DNA of 64,000 nt from JBFLYN01 sp040756655 (GTDB taxonomy: Bacteria > Bacillota > Sulfobacillia > UBA8153). The position numbers were made by a program, and so were the translations under genes. Numbering within the stretch: the first letter of the stretch is position 1; each line of letters begins with the position of its first letter. The stretch lies in contig JBFLYN010000011.1 of NCBI GenBank assembly GCA_040756655.1, positions 1 to 64,000 of the forward strand, written 5' to 3'. The notes beneath the pieces were generated by a model. It saw only the letters and a program-made list of their open reading frames with translations. It made no database searches and was not told where the DNA came from. Of the stretch, positions 28,217 through 37,146 are shown piece by piece.

Positions 28217-29998
28217 TCAAAAATCCTTCAAGCAATCACCCAAACTTTCCAACTCGTGCCGCGGGCGGGTGCCGGATGCCCAGAACTCTCTCAACCAGTC
28301 TCCGGCCGCCTTTTGCTGGGGCCAGGCGGGCCCGAGCTGATCGGTGAGCCGGTGCCTTATGGAATTCTCAATGAGCATCGCCCGAAATCCCGTGAGGACT
28401 CTGGCCCAGCAAGTGAGGGCTTCGGCGGCACTCTTTAGAGGGTAGGCTGACCCTGTAGATTCAGATACGTATTCGACGAGGCTATGGAGTTTTTGTTCCC
28501 CATAATATGCCTTAGCCGTCACCATTTGACCGGCATGCCAAAACCCCTGTATAAGAGCAGCATGCTTCCTCAGGTGGAAGAGGCGGGAGATCTGCAGTTT
28601 GCGGGCAGCACTGGGGCCACAAGAGATTCCCGCCACCTGTTCCAACCATAACTGGTCACTTGCCAGGTGCTCAAAGAGAAGCCCGGAGGCGGGAATGAGG
28701 GCAGGATCCCCCATCCGCCTGTATTCCAGGGGCAGCCCGCTTCGCATGTGCGCCAGGTGCAGCGCCCGGCCTGCCGCGTTGAGGTTTTGGCGGTAAGCCT
28801 CGAAGCCGTCAGCCGGGGCAAGGTGCAACCAGGCTTCGGTGGTGAGCGCAGCCTGGGGGACGCTGGCCCCAGGCTCTAGCCTCAGAGGCGCTCCCTCCAG
28901 TCCCAGGTCTTGGATGGTGCGCTCCAACGCCCGTAGGAGCCTATCCGCGGGAAACAACCCGTCTGGCGCTGTAGGCAGTGGTCCTCCTTCCACCAGTTGG
29001 TGGTAGCGTTGGGCGGTAGACTCTAGGCATACTCCGGCGAGGTAGGCCAGCTGTTCTAGGTCTGTGCCCGCCAATTCCGCTTGCAGCGAAAAGTAGTCGG
29101 TAGGCAGGTGGGGCAATAGCTCCAGGTATCTTCGGCTCTCCAGAAGATCTCGGTAAGGGCGCAATGCCAGTGCCAGCTTGCCCGCCAAGGTCAGGCGCTC
29201 CATCCCCCGGATCCGCTCCCTAAGCTCCCCTTGCGCCCGGCTGCCTTCGGCGGCCAGGGCGGTAGTGGAAAACAGGTCCTCATAGTCCGGGGCCAGCTCC
29301 CACCATCGGTTTCTGCCTTCCAGGCGACCTTGGTGGATGCACCGCAGAAACTGCTCCGCCCGCTCGCGCCAGTGTTCAAGGACCAGGCCTGGCGTGGCCA
29401 GAGACGTGTCCACGGCTGCCAGGAGTCCGCGGTTGATGAGTTCCTGGGTCATGCTGGGGCCACCCCGGGACGCCGCCTGCTCGGGCAGGGGTGGGATGTG
29501 GATGAAGCCCGCCGGAATGGACGATGGCTTGAGGTGATGCATGACCCCGTAGAACACGTGGTTGCAGAGGTAAGTGCCGGCGGTGTAAGACGGCTGGGCC
29601 GGAACGCCTGCTGCTTTCAAGGCCTGGACTATGGCCCGCACCGGGAGGGTGGAGAAATACGCCGCTGGTCCGCCGGGGACTACTGGTTCGTCCAACGGCT
29701 GGTTGCCGGCGTTATCCATGCCCGGCCCGCTGATATTCACCGCTACCTTCTCAATGGAAAACTCGCCCCGGTCGCTTTGCCCGGTCATGACGACCAGCTC
29801 GGGCCCAACTTCTTCAATATATTCTATGGCCCGGGCAATGGCCTCCTGGTAGACGACGGGCAACACCCGGCCCACCACGGTCCTGCCGGCCACCTTTTGC
29901 CCGTGGAGATCCCGGGCGGCGTTCCCGGATGGGTTGGTCCCGCTGCCCCCGAAGGGCTCAAAACCGGTGATGAGCACCTTGCCCGCCACCACTGCCAC
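28217..29998 (-). CDS. Pyrrolidone-carboxylate peptidase fused to an inactive M3-like peptidase domain
   Basis: 593-residue fusion. Residues 1 to ~205 are a C15 pyroglutamyl-peptidase I, removing N-terminal pyroglutamate. It begins VLITGFEPFGGSGTNPSGN and has Glu in IEKVAVNI near 81, Cys in TYLCNHVFY near 147 and His in GFIHIPPLPEQ near 167, so the triad looks intact. Residues ~215-593 are helical and follow the M3-like metallopeptidase pattern, but the zinc site is lost. Where the family has HExGHALH, this protein has NAAGRALH (near 415). The later zinc Glu region reads IPASGLLFEHLASD. The downstream blocks SRLFHLRKHAALI and AAGDWLREFWASG also match that family. No signal peptide is present, so it is cytoplasmic. 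A substrate-binding or scaffold role for the dead half is inference. Confidence 0.85.
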   Translation of the reverse strand: MAVVAGKVLITGFEPFGGSGTNPSGNAARDLHGQKVAGRTVVGRVLPVVYQEAIARAIEYIEEVGPELVVMTGQSDRGEFSIEKVAVNISGPGMDNAGNQPLDEPVVPGGPAAYFSTLPVRAIVQALKAAGVPAQPSYTAGTYLCNHVFYGVMHHLKPSSIPAGFIHIPPLPEQAASRGGPSMTQELINRGLLAAVDTSLATPGLVLEHWRERAEQFLRCIHQGRLEGRNRWWELAPDYEDLFSTTALAAEGSRAQGELRERIRGMERLTLAGKLALALRPYRDLLESRRYLELLPHLPTDYFSLQAELAGTDLEQLAYLAGVCLESTAQRYHQLVEGGPLPTAPDGLFPADRLLRALERTIQDLGLEGAPLRLEPGASVPQAALTTEAWLHLAPADGFEAYRQNLNAAGRALHLAHMRSGLPLEYRRMGDPALIPASGLLFEHLASDQLWLEQVAGISCGPSAARKLQISRLFHLRKHAALIQGFWHAGQMVTAKAYYGEQKLHSLVEYVSESTGSAYPLKSAAEALTCWARVLTGFRAMLIENSIRHRLTDQLGPAWPQQKAAGDWLREFWASGTRPRHELESLGDCLKDF

Positions 29999-30003
29999 CC
30001 CCG

Positions 30004-30873
30004 TCAGAAATGAAGAGTCCCCCTGAGGACGGTGACTGCGCGGCCGCCCACGCGCACTCTTGTGATGACCCCATTCTCCCTGTCGATAACCACGTGGATG
30101 AGGCTGGGGCGCCCGAGGACATGACCCTGCTCCATGGTCATGTGGACGTGCGGGGCGGGCGGTAGTAAACCCTTCATTGCCAGGTAGGCGCCGGTGGCCC
30201 CGCTGGCCGTGCCCGTGGCCGACTCCTCTGGAATGCCTACCGCCGGAGAAAAATCACGGCAATGCACGGTGTGGTTCGGGTCTATGGTGTCGTGGGTGAA
30301 GGCATGCACGCTGGTTACGCCCAGGGTCCGGCAAAAGTCCGCCAGCCGCGGGAAGTCGGGGGTTATTGCCCACAGGGATGCCCGGTCACGGATGGGAACG
30401 ATGAGGTCGTAAAGCCCGGTAGAGACGATGGCAGGTTCACCAAAGATAGCGTCCGTCCCCAGCATTCCTGCCAGCTCCCTCAGCTGGTGGAAAGGGCGGA
30501 CCTGGGGCAATGCCTGGTCCATCATGACCACGCCGCCGGCATCCACCTCCACCGGCAAAAGACCAGCCCCCGTCTCCTGCACCATCCGGGCGGGACGCCC
30601 GATCTGGCCCAGCTCGGCCAGAAGGTGAAAGGCACCCACAGTAGCGTGCCCGCAGAGATCCACCTCGTCGGTGGGGGTAAAAAAGCGTACCCTGAAGTCT
30701 CCGCCCCGCTCGGGCGTGAACACGAAGGCCGTCTCCGACAGGGCCATTTCCCGGGCAATGCGCTGCATGGTGGCCGGGTCAAGCCCAGACGCATCGGGTA
30801 CAACACCGGCCGGGTTACCCCCAAACGGCTCGGTGGTGAAGGCATCCACCTGGTACACCGGGAGGGAGCGCAC
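30004..30873 (-). CDS. PhzF-family isomerase/epimerase
   Basis: 289-residue protein of the diaminopimelate-epimerase fold PhzF family. It shows the start VYQVDAFTTEPFGGNPAGVV, the catalytic Glu in SETAFVF near 46, RFFTPTDEVDLCGHATVGA near 64 and the ESATGTASGATGAYL block near 218. Members isomerise varied small molecules and the substrate is not inferable. The GTG has GGAGGGGG upstream. It is followed after 5 nt by the Pcp fusion gene, with which it may be co-expressed, and follows the carboxyltransferase gene by 12 nt. Confidence 0.9.
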   Translation of the reverse strand: MRSLPVYQVDAFTTEPFGGNPAGVVPDASGLDPATMQRIAREMALSETAFVFTPERGGDFRVRFFTPTDEVDLCGHATVGAFHLLAELGQIGRPARMVQETGAGLLPVEVDAGGVVMMDQALPQVRPFHQLRELAGMLGTDAIFGEPAIVSTGLYDLIVPIRDRASLWAITPDFPRLADFCRTLGVTSVHAFTHDTIDPNHTVHCRDFSPAVGIPEESATGTASGATGAYLAMKGLLPPAPHVHMTMEQGHVLGRPSLIHVVIDRENGVITRVRVGGRAVTVLRGTLHF

Positions 30874-30885
30874 GGTTTCCCCCTC

Positions 30886-32298
30886 CTAGACCGGATGATA
30901 GCCCGGCGGGTGGTTCTTTCTGGACTCTTCAAAAATGCCGTAGTCCACCCGGGTCCTGCCCGCCAATCTTTCTTGGAAGAACTTCATGGCCTGTTGCGGG
31001 AACAGGGCATAAGACAGGACGTCTTCTTCCTGCTGGTAATAGGCGCCCACTTCGGCCCTGGCCTTCTCCAGCCCGGGCTCGATGAAGTCGGCCGGCCGCG
31101 CGGTGATGGGCGCTTCGTCACCAATAAGCTGCTTGCGCACTTCCTCGTTGACCGGACCCGGGGGCTGCCCGTAAAGACCACGCATGTAATCGCGCGTCTC
31201 GTTGGTGGGCATCTTGTACCGGCCTGTCAGCACGTTGAGCACCGCCTGGGTGCCCACCATCTGGGAAGACGGGGTGACCAGGGGCGGGTATCCCATGTCG
31301 GCCCGCACCCGGGGGACTTCCTCCAGCACCTCGCTGAGACGGTGCACTTCGTTTTGCTGCTGGAGCTGGGAGATGAAGTTCGAGATCATGCCCCCGGGGA
31401 TCTGGTAGCGGAGCACGTTGGTGTCCACCGCCGGGCTGACCACGTCGAACTCCCGGTACTTTTTGCGCACTTGCCGGAAATACTCAGCAACCTCCGCCAA
31501 AAGACCCAGGTCTAGCCCGGTGTCATAGGGTGTTCCCTGCAGGGCGGCTACCATGGTCTCGGTGGGCGGCTGGGAGGTGGCCAGCGCCATGGGGGATATG
31601 GCCGTATCCACCACGTCGCACCCGGCTTCAATGGCCTTGAGGTAGCTCATGGATGCCATGCCGCTAGTGTAGTGGCAGTGGAGCTGCACCGGTAGGCTCA
31701 GGGCTTCTTTTATGCGCTTGACGATGGTGTAGGCATCCGTAGGGCTGATGATGCCGGCCATGTCCTTGATGCAGATGGAGTCGGCACCCATGTCTGCCAG
31801 GACGCGGGCGGTGTTTACGTAGTGCTCCACATCGTGCACTGGGCTTATGGTATAGCACACCGTCCCCTGGGCCGTGCCACCAGCTTTTTTCGTGACCTCA
31901 ATGGCCTTTCTCATGTTCCGCACATCGTTGAGGGCATCGAATATCCTCAGGATGTCGATGCCGTTGGAGACGGTCTTTTTCACAAACGCCTCCACTACGT
32001 CGTCGGCGTAGTGGCGATACCCCACCAGGTTTTGCCCCCTAAGGAGCATCTGAAGACGGGTGTTGGGGTAAGCCCGGCGGAGGGCCCTCAACCTCTCCCA
32101 GGGATCTTCGTTAAGGAACCGCAAACAGGAGTCGAAGGTAGCGCCACCCCAGACCTCCAGCGAATGGAACCCTACTGCATCCAGTTTGGGGGCAATGGGC
32201 AACATATCCTCGGTCTTCATCCTGGTAGCCAGAAGAGACTGGTGGGCGTCGCGCAGGGTAGTGTCGGTCAACCCCACCCGCCGCATAGTTACCTGCAA
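30886..32298 (-). CDS. OadA/PycB-type carboxyltransferase subunit
   Basis: 470-residue pyruvate/oxaloacetate carboxyltransferase domain protein (oxaloacetate decarboxylase alpha or pyruvate carboxylase B). The HMGL-like barrel shows TLRDAHQSLLATRMKTEDM near 13, EVWGGATFD near 49, LRGQNLVGYRHYADDVVEAF near 88, the carbamylated-type lysine region CIKDMAGII near 178 and metal His in HCHYTSGMA near 207. There is no C-terminal biotinyl (AMKM) domain. No biotin carrier or OadB/G gene is near, so partners must be elsewhere. The TTG start has GGGAG upstream. Confidence 0.9.
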   Translation of the reverse strand: MQVTMRRVGLTDTTLRDAHQSLLATRMKTEDMLPIAPKLDAVGFHSLEVWGGATFDSCLRFLNEDPWERLRALRRAYPNTRLQMLLRGQNLVGYRHYADDVVEAFVKKTVSNGIDILRIFDALNDVRNMRKAIEVTKKAGGTAQGTVCYTISPVHDVEHYVNTARVLADMGADSICIKDMAGIISPTDAYTIVKRIKEALSLPVQLHCHYTSGMASMSYLKAIEAGCDVVDTAISPMALATSQPPTETMVAALQGTPYDTGLDLGLLAEVAEYFRQVRKKYREFDVVSPAVDTNVLRYQIPGGMISNFISQLQQQNEVHRLSEVLEEVPRVRADMGYPPLVTPSSQMVGTQAVLNVLTGRYKMPTNETRDYMRGLYGQPPGPVNEEVRKQLIGDEAPITARPADFIEPGLEKARAEVGAYYQQEEDVLSYALFPQQAMKFFQERLAGRTRVDYGIFEESRKNHPPGYHPV

Positions 32299-32317
32299 AT
32301 CGTATCACTCCCGCAAG

Positions 32318-32980
32318 TTAGAAAATTCCGGGTAGACCCGGTAAGTCCCAGAGAAACGGCAGGGACGCTAGGGTGGCCATCACGATGATGACCAGGAGAA
32401 TGACTGTGAACACACCGGCCACCAGCGGCGCCAGCACCGTCAGAATCGAACGCCCGGTGCTCAGCTGGTGGCTTTCGCGCACGGCGATGACCATGAGCAC
32501 CATGGCCCAGACCGAGAGCAATAGGGAAAACAGGGCTTCCAGGCCCCACCCCGCCGCCCGGCTTATGAGCCCCACCACCGGCATGAATATGCTGGGGAGC
32601 CCGGCAAACCCGGTGGCCGCCAGGAGCGATAGGCCCTTCCCCCGGCCGCCAAAGAGTTCAGCGATGATTTGTAAAAGCCCGGTGTAAACCAACCAGACAG
32701 CCACCGACAGGGTCACCAGCACCATCACCATGGCGGCTGGCACCACTGCAAGGACGGCCACGTTTACCTGGCGGGAAAGCCCGATAATGTTGAAGGAACC
32801 AGTTAGCGCCGTAGCGGTCAGGTATACCAGGGCCGCCATGCCCAGGGGCCGCTCCTCGGCCAGCCGGCGGGCGGTGGGTACGGGCTGAAAAAGGGTCCCG
32901 TAGATGAACTCCAGGAGGCGGGATAACCATCCCTCCTGCTTGGGGGACTCCGCCTCCACGGGCCTTTCTTGAGATTCCAT
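32318..32980 (-). CDS. Yip1-domain membrane protein
   Basis: 220-residue integral membrane protein with about five hydrophobic helices. It matches the Yip1/DUF1282 pattern: a charged N-terminus followed by FIYGTLFQPVPTARRLAEERPL near 25. Its function in bacteria is unknown. The ATG has GGAGG 7 nt upstream. It lies between sppA and the carboxyltransferase gene with short gaps. Confidence 0.8.
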   Translation of the reverse strand: MESQERPVEAESPKQEGWLSRLLEFIYGTLFQPVPTARRLAEERPLGMAALVYLTATALTGSFNIIGLSRQVNVAVLAVVPAAMVMVLVTLSVAVWLVYTGLLQIIAELFGGRGKGLSLLAATGFAGLPSIFMPVVGLISRAAGWGLEALFSLLLSVWAMVLMVIAVRESHQLSTGRSILTVLAPLVAGVFTVILLVIIVMATLASLPFLWDLPGLPGIF

Positions 32981-33008
32981 GGCGAAACCTCCAATTCCCG
33001 GATTCCCC

Positions 33009-33935
33009 TTAATTCGGCTTCCGGAACCTGACTACCTGCCTCCCCCACCAGATCTGGGTGGTCAGGTTGGCGGGTAACAGCCCGGAACTACCCCCCAGGA
33101 TCCCCAGGAAGCGTTCGAGTCGGGTAGCCTGGCCTATGACCCGTACCGTCCACTGGTCGAGACCTGCCAGCTGGGCGGCCAGTTGAATGGCATCCTCCAG
33201 GTCTCCCAGGTAGTCCACGAGCCCGTAGGCCAGGGCCTGGCGGCCGGTGAACACCCTCCCGTCGGCCAAGGGGAGCAGGACGGTCCGGTCCATATCCCGC
33301 CCGGTGGCCACGGCGTCCACGAACTGGTCGAATATGTCGTCGATCATGCCCTGGAGGATCTGGCGCTCCTCGCCGGTGAGCGTCCGGGTGGTCGCCCCCA
33401 TGTCCTTGTGAGGCCCGCTCTTGAACACCTCGTGGTCGACACCCAGCTTGTCAAACAGGTCTTCGAGGTTCACAATCTCCATGATTACCCCGATGCTGCC
33501 GGTCATGGTGGCCGGGTTGGCCACGATGGCGTTGGTCTGGGCCGCTACCCAGTAGCCGCCCGAGGCGGCCACGTCGGCCAGGGAGGAGACCACCGGGAGG
33601 CGTTCCTTGAGACGGTTGACGGCGGCGGCCACTTCCTGTGCCGCCGCAGCAGAGCCGCCCGGGCTGTTGATCCTGATGACCACGGCGCGCACCGACGGGT
33701 CCCGGAGTACTTCTTCCAGCTGGTTTACAATCCTGTCGGAGCCCACAAAGTTGTCAAACAGCCCGCCCGCCGAACGGCCGGTGACAAAGGGACCTTCCAG
33801 GTAGATGAGGCCGATGACGGGCCCGCCCCATCGTACGCCCGGCACCCCCTCAGCGGGTCCCAATGACAAAACCAGCGACATCAGCACCAGGGCGGCAATG
33901 GCCAGTACGATGAGGCGCTTATGTCTCATAGTCAT
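33009..33935 (-). CDS. sppA: Signal peptide peptidase SppA (S49 family)
   Basis: 308-residue membrane-bound S49 protease. It has an N-terminal membrane anchor (LIVLAIAALVLMSLVLSLG near 9-27), NSPGGSAAAAQEV near 91, catalytic-Ser block MTGSIGVIMEIVN near 143 and Lys in the HEVFKSGPHKD block near 165. It cleaves leftover signal peptides in the membrane and also protects against peptides in Bacillus. The ATG overlaps the pyrG stop by 4 nt. Confidence 0.93.
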   Translation of the reverse strand: MTMRHKRLIVLAIAALVLMSLVLSLGPAEGVPGVRWGGPVIGLIYLEGPFVTGRSAGGLFDNFVGSDRIVNQLEEVLRDPSVRAVVIRINSPGGSAAAAQEVAAAVNRLKERLPVVSSLADVAASGGYWVAAQTNAIVANPATMTGSIGVIMEIVNLEDLFDKLGVDHEVFKSGPHKDMGATTRTLTGEERQILQGMIDDIFDQFVDAVATGRDMDRTVLLPLADGRVFTGRQALAYGLVDYLGDLEDAIQLAAQLAGLDQWTVRVIGQATRLERFLGILGGSSGLLPANLTTQIWWGRQVVRFRKPN

Positions 33936-35539
33936 GCCTCCCTTCTATGACAGGCTGCCCCGAGAAAGGCCGCAAAGAGCGGGTGCGGGGCATCGGGCCG
34001 GGATCTGAACTCCGGGTGGAACTGGGTGCCGAGAAACCAGGGGTGGTCACGGAGTTCCATGATCTCCACCAGTCCCGCCTGGACCCATGTACCCGATGGA
34101 ACCAGTCCTGCCCGCCGCAGGTCCTCGACGTAATGGTTGTTCACCTCGTAGCGGTGCCGGTGACGCTCTCCAACCTCCAGCGCCCGGTAGGCCCGGGCGG
34201 CCAAAGAACCGGGCACCAGCCGGCAGGGAAAGGTGCCCAGCCGCATGGTTCCGCCCAAATTGACGATGCTCTTTTGCCCGGGCATGATGTCTACCACCGG
34301 ATGCTCGCAGGTGGGGTCAAACTCGGTGCTGTTGGCCCCTTCCAGGCCCAGCACGTTGCGGGCAAACTCCATGACCATGCACTGGAGGCCCATGCAGATC
34401 CCGAAAGCGGGTACCCGGTGCTCCCGTGCATACCGCACCGCCTTTATCTTCCCCTCGATGCCCCGGTAGCCAAAAGCCCCCGGCACCAAGATACCGTCGG
34501 CCCTTTCCAAGTATGACTCCACGTCGGCGGCCTGGTCCAGTTCCTCGGCATCGATCCAGTCGATGTCCACACCTGCCTCGTGAACCACGCCAGCGTGTAC
34601 CAAAGCTTCATTTATGGAAAGGTAGGCGTCATGCAGGCCCACGTACTTGCCCACCAGGGCGATGCGTACCCGGCGCCTGGGCTCCAGGATGTGCCTGACC
34701 AGGGCCTGCCACTGGCCCAGGTCGGGTTGGCCCGAGGGTAGGCCCAGGTGTTTTAGGGCCACGCGCGCGGCTCCGGCTGCCTCCAGCTGCAGCGGCACCT
34801 GGTAGATAGAGCGGGCGTCGGTATTGGGGATGCCGGCATCCGGGTGGATGTTGCAAAAGAGCGCAACCTTGTCCAGCACCTCCCGGCTCAACGGTTGTTC
34901 CGAGCGGCAGACGATGAGATCGGGCTGGATGCCCAGACTGCGCAGTTCGGCCACGCTGTGTTGGGTGGGCTTGGTTTTCTGCTCCCCGGACATGGCCAGG
35001 TAGGGTACGAGGGTTACGTGGACAAAGAGCACGTGTTCCCGGCCCACATCGGCAGCAAACTGCCGGATGGCTTCAAGAAACGGCAGACTCTCAATGTCAC
35101 CTACCGTGCCTCCCACCTCCACCAGCACCACCTGGGGGTGTCCATGGCGGGCCACCCGCCAGATCCTGTCTTTGATCTCGTTGGTGACGTGGGGGACGAT
35201 CTGGACGGTACCACCCAAGAAGTCCCCCTTCCGTTCCCGGCTGATAACCGCTTCGTAAATGCTACCGGTGGTGACATTATTAATACGCCCCAGTTCCACT
35301 CCAAGGAAGCGTTCATAGTGGCCAAGGTCAAGGTCGGTCTCACCACCATCGGCAGTGACGTAGACTTCGCCGTGCTGCAATGGGTTCATGGTCCCGGCAT
35401 CCACGTTGACATAGGGATCAAACTTGAGCGCAGTCACCTCCATGCCCCGGGCCCTCAGAAGAAGGCCAAGGGATGCGGCGGTGATCCCCTTGCCAAGGCC
35501 GGACACGACTCCACCCGTGATGAATATGAACTTTACCAC
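33932..35539 (-). CDS. pyrG: CTP synthase
   Basis: Makes CTP from UTP using glutamine and ATP. The 535-residue protein begins VKFIFITGGVVSGLGKGI, has the synthetase P-loop region, and a C-terminal class I glutamine amidotransferase domain with Cys in FGICMGLQ near 380 and His/Glu in the HPEFRSRPDAPHP segment near 517. The GTG start has GGGGAGG upstream. Downstream it overlaps sppA. Confidence 0.97.
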   Translation of the reverse strand: MVKFIFITGGVVSGLGKGITAASLGLLLRARGMEVTALKFDPYVNVDAGTMNPLQHGEVYVTADGGETDLDLGHYERFLGVELGRINNVTTGSIYEAVISRERKGDFLGGTVQIVPHVTNEIKDRIWRVARHGHPQVVLVEVGGTVGDIESLPFLEAIRQFAADVGREHVLFVHVTLVPYLAMSGEQKTKPTQHSVAELRSLGIQPDLIVCRSEQPLSREVLDKVALFCNIHPDAGIPNTDARSIYQVPLQLEAAGAARVALKHLGLPSGQPDLGQWQALVRHILEPRRRVRIALVGKYVGLHDAYLSINEALVHAGVVHEAGVDIDWIDAEELDQAADVESYLERADGILVPGAFGYRGIEGKIKAVRYAREHRVPAFGICMGLQCMVMEFARNVLGLEGANSTEFDPTCEHPVVDIMPGQKSIVNLGGTMRLGTFPCRLVPGSLAARAYRALEVGERHRHRYEVNNHYVEDLRRAGLVPSGTWVQAGLVEIMELRDHPWFLGTQFHPEFRSRPDAPHPLFAAFLGAACHRREA

Positions 35540-35566
35540 GATGCAACCTCCCCTATAAAGTAGAGG

Positions 35567-35587
35567 GTCCGGGCTTGGGGCCCGGAC
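35567..35587 (-). terminator. Hairpin after the MBL-fold gene
   Basis: The inverted repeat GTCCGGGC...GCCCGGAC (35567-35574 and 35580-35587) lies just past the stop at 35594 and before pyrG. There is no long T run, so a weak terminator is likely. Confidence 0.5.
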
Positions 35588-35593
35588 TTTCGG

Positions 35594-36280
35594 CTACAGG
35601 TACTGGAGGACGTAGACCTGCGGTGGCCCTTGGAGGCCCTCGCGGGCAATCTCCAGCGTGGCCCGGGGGTACCGCGTCCCTCCGCGCATGCGGTTTAGAA
35701 ACCGCTCGACTCCGTCCAGGGGAAACGCCAGTGCCGCCGTGCGATAGTGCATGGGGATAACCACGTGGGGCTCCAGTTGCTTTACCACCTCGGCGGCGGC
35801 AGCCGCATCGATAGTATAGGTCCCGCCCACAGGTATCATCAGCACATCCACCCGTCCCAATTCAGCGCGCTGGAGATTGTTGAGCACATGACCCAGATCG
35901 CCGAGGTGGCAGACGCGGATTCCCCCAAGGTCTGCCACGAAGGCAAGGTTAGTCCCCCGGTGAGCTCCGCCCAGGTCATCGTGGTAGGTAAGCACGCTGC
36001 GGACCGGGAAGGGGCCGAGATGAGCATCCCCGCGCTGGTCGTAAACCACGGGGTTTCCGCCCACGGCCTGGACGTAGCAATGGTCAAAGTGGGAGTGGCT
36101 GACGGTGACGTAATCGGCCTCCACCGGGGGCATGAGGTATCCGGTGCTTTCGTCGAAGGGGTCAGTAACCCACCGGACGGCATCGCCGGCGGTTATGAGG
36201 AAGCTAGCGTGCCCAAGCCACCGGATCTTCACGGGCGGAAAAGATTCCGTTCTTACCTGTGCTGGCACATTACCCTCCAT
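35594..36280 (-). CDS. MBL-fold metal-dependent hydrolase (UPF0173/UlaG-like)
   Basis: Metallo-beta-lactamase-fold hydrolase of about 228 residues. The metal motif HSHFDH is near residue 63 and later metal residues are in CHLGDLGH and PMHYRTAAL. The frame opens at 36337. The ATG at 36280, or the GTG at 36268 with GGAGGG 4 nt upstream, is the more likely start. The substrate is unknown. It follows kamE by about 100 nt and may be read from the lysine operon, though its role there is not evident. Confidence 0.8.
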   Translation of the reverse strand: MEGNVPAQVRTESFPPVKIRWLGHASFLITAGDAVRWVTDPFDESTGYLMPPVEADYVTVSHSHFDHCYVQAVGGNPVVYDQRGDAHLGPFPVRSVLTYHDDLGGAHRGTNLAFVADLGGIRVCHLGDLGHVLNNLQRAELGRVDVLMIPVGGTYTIDAAAAAEVVKQLEPHVVIPMHYRTAALAFPLDGVERFLNRMRGGTRYPRATLEIAREGLQGPPQVYVLQYL

Positions 36281-36380
36281 CAATTTCCAGTCCCCTGCTG
36301 CTGCAGGGCGGGGCTCTGGCTGGCGGCATGCTTGCATCCACCCGGCCTACACAGTCATTGTACCAGATCAGGCAGGTATT

Positions 36381-37145
36381 TCAACGCCCAGTCCGGGTTT
36401 TCTGCGTTCTTTTCACCACCTCCCTGGCCAGGAAAGAAGCTACTTGGGAGGGCAGCGTGCCGGCTCCGAACCCGGCATCGTAGCCCAGTTCCAGGGCCAA
36501 TTCGTGGGAGATGCGCGGCCCCCCGCATACGGCCACTACCCGGTCGCGAATTCCCTCGGCCTCCAACAGCTCGATCAGGCGGGTCAAGTTGGGAAGGTGC
36601 ACGTTCTTTTGGGTAACCACCTGGGAGACCAGCACCGCGTCGGCACCCAGCTGGACCAGGTGAGCCACGAGAGTCTCGTTGGGCACCTGGCTCCCAAGGT
36701 TGTGGGCATCTATTTCCGGGTAGCGCTCCAGCCCGTAGGACCCGGCAAAACCCTTCATGTTCATAATGGCGTCCAATCCCACGGTGTGGGCGTCGGTGCC
36801 GGTGGCGGCTCCCACCACCACCATTTTCCGCCCCAGTTCCCGGGCAATGTAGGCGTTGACCTCTTCGAAGGTCATGTCAGGCGCAGTGGCCCGGACCACG
36901 CGCACCCGGGAAGGGTCCACCCCTTGGCGGCAGCGGGCGTAGGCAACGATGAACGCAAAGCTCGCGCCGGCATCGTCGGTGGCCACTACCTGGATGTCTT
37001 CAAGCCCCAGCTGTTGCAGCAGCGCCCGGGCCACTTCCCTTGCCTGGTCCCCGGCCGGAAGTGGCAGGGCAAAGCTCAGCTGCATGCGCCCGTCGCCCAG
37101 GGTGTCACCGTAGGGCCGCACCAGCCCATCACCTGCCACCTTCAT
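36381..37145 (-). CDS. kamE: Lysine 5,6-aminomutase beta subunit
   Basis: Cobalamin-binding subunit of the enzyme that moves the terminal amino group of beta-lysine to C5. The open frame starts upstream, but the family N-terminus begins at the ATG at 37145, 1 nt after the kamD stop with GGGGAG upstream. The 254-residue protein has the B12 motif DAHTVG at 118-123 and the PLP-binding lysine at about 131 in NMKG. It is the last gene of the kam set. Confidence 0.95.
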   Translation of the reverse strand: MKVAGDGLVRPYGDTLGDGRMQLSFALPLPAGDQAREVARALLQQLGLEDIQVVATDDAGASFAFIVAYARCRQGVDPSRVRVVRATAPDMTFEEVNAYIARELGRKMVVVGAATGTDAHTVGLDAIMNMKGFAGSYGLERYPEIDAHNLGSQVPNETLVAHLVQLGADAVLVSQVVTQKNVHLPNLTRLIELLEAEGIRDRVVAVCGGPRISHELALELGYDAGFGAGTLPSQVASFLAREVVKRTQKTRTGR

Positions 37146-37146
37146 G

